Under the pieces are notes generated by a model. It ran no database searches. It was not told where the DNA came from and saw only the letters and a program-made list of their open reading frames with translations. DNA of 64,000 nucleotides from Roseibium sp. GTDB taxonomy: Bacteria > Pseudomonadota > Alphaproteobacteria > Rhizobiales > Stappiaceae. Below, piece by piece: positions 59,073 through 64,000 of this stretch. The position numbers and the translations under genes were made by a program. How positions within the stretch are numbered: position 1 is the stretch's first letter; every line of letters starts with the position of its first letter. The stretch spans positions 62,001 through 126,000 of the forward strand of contig JAEPNV010000014.1 of assembly GCA_017643215.1 (NCBI GenBank), given 5' to 3'.

Positions 59073-60062
59073 ATGACCATCACAAAAACACTGACCGGCG
59101 CCGCCGTCGCGCTGGCGCTTGCCGCAGGCGGCGCGCATGCACAGACCTACACGATGACGCTGGCGCACGTGCTCAGCGACACAAGCCCCTATCAGGTCAT
59201 CTTGAATGAGTTCAAAAGCCTGATTGAGGAACGCTCAGGCGGCGACATCGCCGTTGAAATTCAGTGCTGCGGCCAGGCCGGCAACGAAACGCGCGCCATC
59301 CAGTCGATGCGCACGGGCATTTTGACCGGTGGCTTCGTGGGCGGCTCGACGCTGGAAAACGTGGTGCCGGCCTATCGCGTCCTTTCGCTGCCATACCTGT
59401 TTGAGGACAAGGCCCAGGCCTACGAGATCCTGCAGAGCGATATGGGCCGGGAAATGCTCGATCTTCTGGGCGAGTACGAGATGTACGGCCTTGGGTTTGG
59501 CTCCATCTATGAGCGCTCGGTGGCCGCCAAGGCGCCCGCACGGGTCGCAACGATCGACGACATGCAGGGGCTCAAGATCCGGGTACTGCCGACCCCGGGT
59601 TTCGTCGAGGCCTACAATGCGATGGGCACACAGCCAACGCCTATGTCCTATGGCGAGCTGTTCATGGCCATCCAGAACAATGTCGTTGATGCGCTCGAAA
59701 TCTCGCCAGATGCCATTGTCGCCGACGGCTTTTATGAGACGGTCAACAGCTACACGATGACCCGCGCGCACCAGTCGACAACCGTGTTCGTGCTCTCGGA
59801 AAGCTGGTGGAATGGCCTGCCGGCCGATGTTCAGGAGATGATCCAGAGCGCCGCCGATGAAGCGATCGCGGTTGGCATCAAAGCCCATGACAAGCTCGCA
59901 GATGACGGTCTGGAAACAGCGCGTGCCTCGGGCGTGGAGATCATTGAGCCGGATCTCGGTCCATTCATGGAAGCCGCCCGCAAGAGCTGGGACGTGATCC
60001 TGACGGATCAGCCCGAAGCGACCGAATACAAGAACCGCTTCGAAGCGTTCATGGCGCAGTAA
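59073..60062 (+). CDS. TRAP transporter substrate-binding protein, DctP-like
   Basis: A 329-aa binding protein: signal MTITKTLTGAAVALALAAGG cut near AHAQT; LSLPYLFEDKAQAYEIL, GLKIRVLPTPGFVEAYNAMG (ligand Arg segment) and FMAIQNNVVDALEISPD in the mature protein. AGGGAGAACAG precedes ATG 59073. Last gene of the operon, ended by a strong terminator. Confidence 0.93.
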   Translation: MTITKTLTGAAVALALAAGGAHAQTYTMTLAHVLSDTSPYQVILNEFKSLIEERSGGDIAVEIQCCGQAGNETRAIQSMRTGILTGGFVGGSTLENVVPAYRVLSLPYLFEDKAQAYEILQSDMGREMLDLLGEYEMYGLGFGSIYERSVAAKAPARVATIDDMQGLKIRVLPTPGFVEAYNAMGTQPTPMSYGELFMAIQNNVVDALEISPDAIVADGFYETVNSYTMTRAHQSTTVFVLSESWWNGLPADVQEMIQSAADEAIAVGIKAHDKLADDGLETARASGVEIIEPDLGPFMEAARKSWDVILTDQPEATEYKNRFEAFMAQ

Positions 60063-60090
60063 GTCCGTCACTACAAAAAAGACAGTTGAA

Positions 60091-60119
60091 GGGCGGCCGT
60101 TGGTGGCCGCCCTTTTTTT
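60091..60119 (+). terminator. Rho-independent terminator after the TRAP operon
   Basis: GGGCGGCC (60091-60098), 6-nt loop, GGCCGCCC (60105-60112) followed by seven T (60113-60119). It ends the dctQ-dctM-dctP transcript and marks the right edge of the IclR-linked island. Confidence 0.92.
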
Positions 60120-60466
60120 GCATGTGGATCGACAGAGATCGGAAGTGTTCGCGGTTGGGGCGCTTCGCCGCCGGGCGCCCGCACGTTTGGGGTCAATAGG
60201 TCGCCTCCGACCGGCACACGGAGGCAAAAGCCACCTCGACACATCGCATTGAAATGCACCAGACACCACGCCAGCGTTGGTTGCAGTTTTGGCGAAGATT
60301 TTTTCTTCAAACAGATCAAATTGAATTGTTCAATACCGGTAGAAAGACTGTTTCCCGGAAACAATACATTAGCTTCAAGAATGCGTCCGTCTTTGTGTTG
60401 TAATCGTCGCGTATTTTACCATGTCTAGGTGAGTTGCCCTTCACACCTCCGCCAAAGGAATGGCCT
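60120..60466. other. Intergenic region before the ior genes
   Basis: About 345 bp. The first half is GC-rich and the second half (60290-60420) is AT-rich, which would suit a promoter for the iorA-like gene. I see no consensus IclR site, convincing reading frame or RNA gene. Confidence 0.35.
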
Positions 60467-60919
60467 ATGACGAAGTTTGTTTTGAACGGACAACCCGTGG
60501 AATACGCCAACTCGCCCGACGAAATGTTGCTTTTGGTTATTCGCGATACAGCGGATCTGAAGGGCACGAAGTATGGTTGCGGCGCGGCTATGTGCGGCGC
60601 CTGCACCGTGCATGTCGATGGACAGGCCATGTTTTCCTGCCAGATGTCGCTTGGCGATGTCGAAGGCGCCGAGGTCACAACGATTGAAGGTCTTTCCGAT
60701 GACGGTTCTCACCCGGTTCAAAAAGCCTGGGTCGCAGAGCAGGTGCCGCAATGCGGCTACTGCCAATCCGGCCAGATCATGCGCGCGGCAGCCCTTTTAT
60801 CCGAAAACCCGGATCCGAGCCGGGAGGAAATTGTCGATTACATGAGTGCGAACCTGTGCCGATGCGGCACCTACAACCGCATCTTCAAGGCCGTCGAACG
60901 CGCCGCGAAGGAGGTATGA
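60467..60919 (+). CDS. 2Fe-2S small subunit of a molybdenum hydroxylase, IorA-like
   Basis: A 150-aa two-cluster ferredoxin subunit. First cluster CGAAMCGACTVHVDG plus FSCQMS; second cluster QCGYCQSGQIM and ANLCRCGTYNRI, typical of the xanthine-dehydrogenase small subunit family. CCAAAGGAATGGCCT precedes ATG 60467. Passes electrons from the molybdenum subunit encoded next, one base after its stop. Confidence 0.94.
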   Translation: MTKFVLNGQPVEYANSPDEMLLLVIRDTADLKGTKYGCGAAMCGACTVHVDGQAMFSCQMSLGDVEGAEVTTIEGLSDDGSHPVQKAWVAEQVPQCGYCQSGQIMRAAALLSENPDPSREEIVDYMSANLCRCGTYNRIFKAVERAAKEV

Positions 60920-60920
60920 C

Positions 60921-63119
60921 ATGACCAAAGCTCTTGACGTACATGGCATTTCGCGGCGCGGTTTTGTCCAAATGGCATCCGGGCTCACATTCGTGCTCGG
61001 GGTAGGCGGCGTGACCGCTGTTCGTGCCAGCGCGCTGAACGATGCGCCCCTTGAGGTCAGCCATTGGCTTTCGATCCGGCCGGATGGAGTGATTTCAATC
61101 GTGTTTCCGGCAACCGAAATGGGTCAGGGCAGCTATTCCACACTGCCGCAGATCCTCGCCGAGGAACTCGATGCCAATTGGGACGATGTCGAGATTGAGC
61201 AGCTCAACGCGGACGACCGCCGGTTCGGCAATCCGCTTTTTGGCGGTGTGCTTTACACGGCCGGTAGCACTGCGGTTCAGGCCTTTTTTGAGCCGATGCG
61301 CCGGGCCGGTGCCCAGGCCCGTGATGTGCTTTTGCAAGTAGCTGCCCGTGAGCTTGGCGTTGCGAAGGAAGAATTGCGCACCGAACCAAGCGTCGTCATC
61401 GCACCGGACGGCTCACGGATGTCCTATGGTGAACTTGTGGCGCTTGGGGCTGACGGGGTGACGGTGCCGGACGCGGAAAGGGTCAACCTGAAAGACAAGT
61501 CCGAATTCCGCATCATCGGGAAAGACCTGCCAAGACGGGATGTTTTCGCCAAGTCCACCGGAATGGCAGAGTACGCCATCGACGTCGACCTGCCAAACAT
61601 GGCGTATGCCACGGTCTTGCGCGCACCGGTTGAGGGCGAGCGCCCTGTTTCGATCAACGACGCGGCGGCACGGGCCGTTCCAGGTGTCCTCGATGTTGTG
61701 TCTTTGCCGGACGGCGTGGCGATCGTGGCCGAAAGCCTTTGGAGCGCTTTGGGTGCCCGGTCGGAGCTTGAGGTTGAATGGAGCGAAGATGCACCGGCGC
61801 GGCAATTCAACAGCGAGGATACGCTGAGGCAATATGCACAAGCCGCCGACGACCCGGACGCCGAGCACGCCGTTTGGGCCGAAAAAGGCGATGCGCGTGC
61901 TGCCATCGCGGCGGCGGATAGGACCTATGGCCAGATGTATCTGTCGGACTATGCTTATCACGCGCAAATCGAGCCGATGGCGGCAGTGGCGAGCGTCGAT
62001 GCCGATGGCCAGGGGGCCGAGGTCTGGGCCGGGACCCAGACACAGTCCTGGACCACGCGCACGGTGATGGATGTGCTTGGCATTCCTGAAGAAAATGTTC
62101 GACTCAATATGATGACCATGGGGGGAAGCTTCGGCCGCCGCACCGCGTTTGCGCAGGACTATGTCCGCGATGCGCTGCTGAGCTCCAAGGCCGTCGGCCG
62201 CCCGGTCAAGGTGATCTGGACCCGCGAGGATGACGTCAAGCACGGGACATTCCGGCCGGCGGCGGCTCAAAAACTGGAGGCCGGGCTGACGGCGGACGGA
62301 AAGCTCGATGGCTGGCACCACAAGGTGGCAACACCGACGGTAATCGGATTCTTCAACCCGGTCCGATGGGCAAGTGTGCGCCCGAATGACGTGATCTCGA
62401 TGCGCGGGGCTGAAAGTAAGTTCTACGGGATCACTGATTTTCGGGCCGATCACATCATCACACCGCGGCAGGCCCGGCTGGCCCCGTACCGGGGGATCGG
62501 CGCGGCCTATACCAGCTTTGCCGCCGAAGCGTTCATGGACGAACTGGCCGAGCAGGCCGGCCGCGATCCGCTGGATTTCCGCCTCGATCTGGTCGAGGAC
62601 AATCCGCGCGGGCGCCATATTCTGGAGAAAGTGGCCGAAATGTCGGGTTGGCGCAACCGCGGCGACCGGGCTCTCGGGCTGTCCTTTGCGGGCTACAGCT
62701 CGTCGATGGCCGCCGGCGTGGCGGAGATCGAGGTCGATGCGGACAGCGGAGACATTGCGGTCAAACACTTCTGGGCCGCTGTTGATGCCGGCCTGATCGT
62801 GTCACCGGACAACACGATGAACCAGATCGAAGGCGGGATTGTCTTCGGCATTTCCATGGCTTTACGCGAGAAGATCGATATCGAGAATGGCGAGGTTCTG
62901 CAGAACAATTACTGGGACTATGAGATCGCTCGTGCCAACCAGATCCCCCAGATCGAGATCTATGTGGCGGATGTCGATGCTCCTCCGGTCGGTATCGGGG
63001 AGGTCGGCACACCCATGGTCTCCGCTGCAATCGCAAATGCCTTCCACGCGACCACCGGGCGGCGTCTGCGCCATATGCCGTTCACGCCGGATCGGGTGTT
63101 GGGCGTGATGGCCAGCTGA
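60921..63119 (+). CDS. Molybdopterin-binding subunit, isoquinoline 1-oxidoreductase beta (IorB)-like
   Basis: A 732-aa large subunit. The N-terminus has a twin-arginine motif (SRRGFVQMASGLTF) and hydrophobic stretch, so the complex may be exported by Tat. Molybdenum-cofactor motifs: FPATEMGQGSYSTLPQ, MTMGGSFGRRTAF, APYRGIGAAYTSFAAEAFMDEL and the catalytic Glu segment GIGEVGTPMVSAAIANAF. Usual length for IorB-type proteins, which oxidise aldehydes or N-heterocycles. No cofactor-insertion (XdhC-like) gene is seen in the window. Confidence 0.93.
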   Translation: MTKALDVHGISRRGFVQMASGLTFVLGVGGVTAVRASALNDAPLEVSHWLSIRPDGVISIVFPATEMGQGSYSTLPQILAEELDANWDDVEIEQLNADDRRFGNPLFGGVLYTAGSTAVQAFFEPMRRAGAQARDVLLQVAARELGVAKEELRTEPSVVIAPDGSRMSYGELVALGADGVTVPDAERVNLKDKSEFRIIGKDLPRRDVFAKSTGMAEYAIDVDLPNMAYATVLRAPVEGERPVSINDAAARAVPGVLDVVSLPDGVAIVAESLWSALGARSELEVEWSEDAPARQFNSEDTLRQYAQAADDPDAEHAVWAEKGDARAAIAAADRTYGQMYLSDYAYHAQIEPMAAVASVDADGQGAEVWAGTQTQSWTTRTVMDVLGIPEENVRLNMMTMGGSFGRRTAFAQDYVRDALLSSKAVGRPVKVIWTREDDVKHGTFRPAAAQKLEAGLTADGKLDGWHHKVATPTVIGFFNPVRWASVRPNDVISMRGAESKFYGITDFRADHIITPRQARLAPYRGIGAAYTSFAAEAFMDELAEQAGRDPLDFRLDLVEDNPRGRHILEKVAEMSGWRNRGDRALGLSFAGYSSSMAAGVAEIEVDADSGDIAVKHFWAAVDAGLIVSPDNTMNQIEGGIVFGISMALREKIDIENGEVLQNNYWDYEIARANQIPQIEIYVADVDAPPVGIGEVGTPMVSAAIANAFHATTGRRLRHMPFTPDRVLGVMAS

Positions 63120-63161
63120 TCCGGTTGAGCGTCGCCTCTGCAGACTGCCTCAAAGAGGAAG

Positions 63162-63187
63162 GGGCACGCCATCAAGGTGTGCCCTTT
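63162..63187 (+). terminator. Probable terminator after the iorB-like gene
   Basis: GGGCACGCC (63162-63170), loop ATCAA, GGTGTGCCC (63176-63184), with one G-U pair, followed by TTTGATT. About 45 bp after the iorB-like stop. The short T-run makes it weaker than the one at 60091. Confidence 0.6.
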
Positions 63188-63763
63188 GATTGGACGTGTT
63201 TTACGTCATTGGCTCCACGCCACGTGTCTTTAAAGCGCAGGGTATCCTTTTGCTGGTCTGTCTCCGCCGCGCTATCCTGTTTGCGCCGAAATGGTTTGGC
63301 CAAGCCGGCAAAACACCAGGGACTTCCAGCCTGTCTGTCCCGCGATCCGCCGACTTCGTGTGCCTTGGCAGAGGGAATCGGTGACGTTTTGGCTGACGCA
63401 GACACTACAGAGAACTGTCACAAAACCGAAATCCTGTTCCACTCCCCGGAGCGGTTGTTGACATCTGCCAGCAGCGTAACAGGTGGAATGGCCACGTCAC
63501 TGTTTGCATCCCTTGGTTTTGATCGAAGGAAAACCACAGTTTTAAGGGTGATCCTGCTCATGCGCAAATACGAGAAAAAGACAAGGACTGCGCCGAACTT
63601 AAACATATAACCGAAACTCAAAGACATACGGATTCCTCTGTTTGTCTGCGTCAATAAAACGGTTCTTTTGAATTCGATCCAATCGGCAGACGCCGGGTAG
63701 AAGTCGAGCAATGCGCTCGAGTGTGACAGTCTAAAGACAGTCAGACCTTTGGAGGACGACTGA
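63188..63763. other. Gene-poor region between iorB-like and CNB-domain genes
   Basis: About 575 bp with lower GC than most of the window. Apart from a possible 69-codon frame on the minus strand, no frame shows family features. No tRNA or structured RNA was recognised. The 3' end should hold the promoter of the CNB-domain gene. Confidence 0.35.
63418..63627 (-). CDS. Hypothetical small protein (69 aa), doubtful
   Basis: ATG 63627 is preceded by AGAGGAATCCGT, a reasonable ribosome site. The N-terminal 20 residues are hydrophobic (LSFGYMFKFGAVLVFFSYL), followed by a basic stretch, so it could be a one-span membrane peptide. No homologue is recognised; the base composition is unlike the neighbours. 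It may be a chance frame. Confidence 0.25.
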   Translation of the reverse strand: MSLSFGYMFKFGAVLVFFSYLRMSRITLKTVVFLRSKPRDANSDVAIPPVTLLADVNNRSGEWNRISVL

Positions 63764-64000
63764 ATGGAAAGTTTTGCGGCCAACCTTCGCGAAATGACAC
63801 GGACGCCGCTTCATGAGAGTCACGTGGAAGCCATTCGTGACCTTGGCAATGAGGTGCGGTTTGATGCCGGCAAGATTATTGCGGAAGTCGGCGATCCAAT
63901 GGACACGTTTTTTTACATCCTTGAAGGGCGCGTCGAAGTCATAGACCCGTATTCAAGGCAAGCCTATTTGCCGACGTCTCTCGGCCCGACACAGTTCATG
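63764..64000 (+). CDS. Cyclic-nucleotide-binding domain protein (N-terminal part, runs off the window)
   Basis: The first 79 codons. ATG 63764 has GGAGGACGAC upstream. The visible part is the start of a CNB/CAP-like beta-roll (FDAGKIIAEVGDPMDTFFYILEGRVEVIDP, two segments) ending LGPTQFM. From memory, this wording is typical of proteins with a CNB domain fused to a thioredoxin-reductase-like FAD domain, but the rest lies beyond the window, so a Crp-type regulator or channel cannot be excluded. Confidence 0.75.
   Translation, partial: MESFAANLREMTRTPLHESHVEAIRDLGNEVRFDAGKIIAEVGDPMDTFFYILEGRVEVIDPYSRQAYLPTSLGPTQFM

Noticed and set aside
63125-63610. A 161-codon rightward frame after the iorB-like gene
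   Set aside because: No recognisable domain or ribosome site, cysteine- and serine-rich composition unlike the neighbours, and it runs through a probable terminator hairpin.

Overview
The window is GC-rich and almost completely coding. Its genes are periplasmic-binding-protein transporters (Dpp/Opp-type ABC, sugar-type ABC, TRAP, TTT), oxidoreductases, and one-component regulators of the GntR, RpiR, AraC, LysR and IclR families. Gene content, ATGA/TGATG operon junctions and the transporter mix suggest a heterotrophic alphaproteobacterium of the Hyphomicrobiales/Rhodobacterales kind. No rRNA, tRNA or CRISPR array was seen, so the taxonomic placement is inference only.

Layout. (1) 1-6830, leftward: a GntR regulator, two peptide-type ABC ATPases, a binding protein, two permeases and a truncated gamma-glutamyltransferase; probably gamma-glutamyl-peptide or glutathione uptake. 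(2) 7439-12876: an OsmC protein, a fused TctA-TctB permease, TctC, an FAH-family hydrolase, and a divergent GntR regulator. (3) 12910-17692: an RpiR regulator, TRAP transporter dctPQM and a hydroxypyruvate-isomerase-like protein; inverted repeats sharing a TTTCATG half-site lie at rpiR and upstream of dctP. (4) 17860-20322: an AraC regulator, an NmrA-type reductase and a small DUF4345-like membrane protein. (5) 20545-30546: an Opp-type peptide transporter with an N-formylglutamate-amidohydrolase-like enzyme, a divergent LysR regulator, an M81 (MlrC) peptidase and an aspartoacylase-like hydrolase.

(6) 30583-60062 is the most interesting part: a catabolic island around an IclR regulator (40638-41528). 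It holds a sugar-type ABC transporter, a TRAP transporter, two DapA-family proteins, four SDRs, a class III aminotransferase, an aldehyde dehydrogenase, a fused 2Fe-2S/FAD dehydrogenase with its DAO-type partner (plus a second DAO paralogue), a lambda-crystallin-like dehydrogenase, an old-yellow-enzyme, a split GcvPA/GcvPB-like pair, an NAD-kinase-like protein, a GST and a deacetylase. Reading the intergenic regions by eye, I find one exact match to GTKCR-N5-YGMAC in each of six of them (40473, 45300, 47024, 54169, 56138, 57135). Most have further degenerate 15-mers placed at exact 19-bp steps. This looks like a multi-operator IclR (PcaR/PobR-like) regulon joining about 25 genes into one pathway whose substrate I cannot name. 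Within the ABC operon, a 271-bp piece with 33-nt terminal inverted repeats, bounded by TA, sits exactly between permease stop and ATPase start; removing it restores a tight TAG-TCC-ATG junction, so it looks like a MITE-type insertion.

(7) 60467-63119: a two-gene molybdenum hydroxylase (IorA/IorB type). (8) 63120-64000: a gene-poor stretch, then the start of a cyclic-nucleotide-binding-domain protein. Hairpins lie between binding-protein and permease genes in four unrelated operons, which suggests a shared way of setting transporter component ratios.
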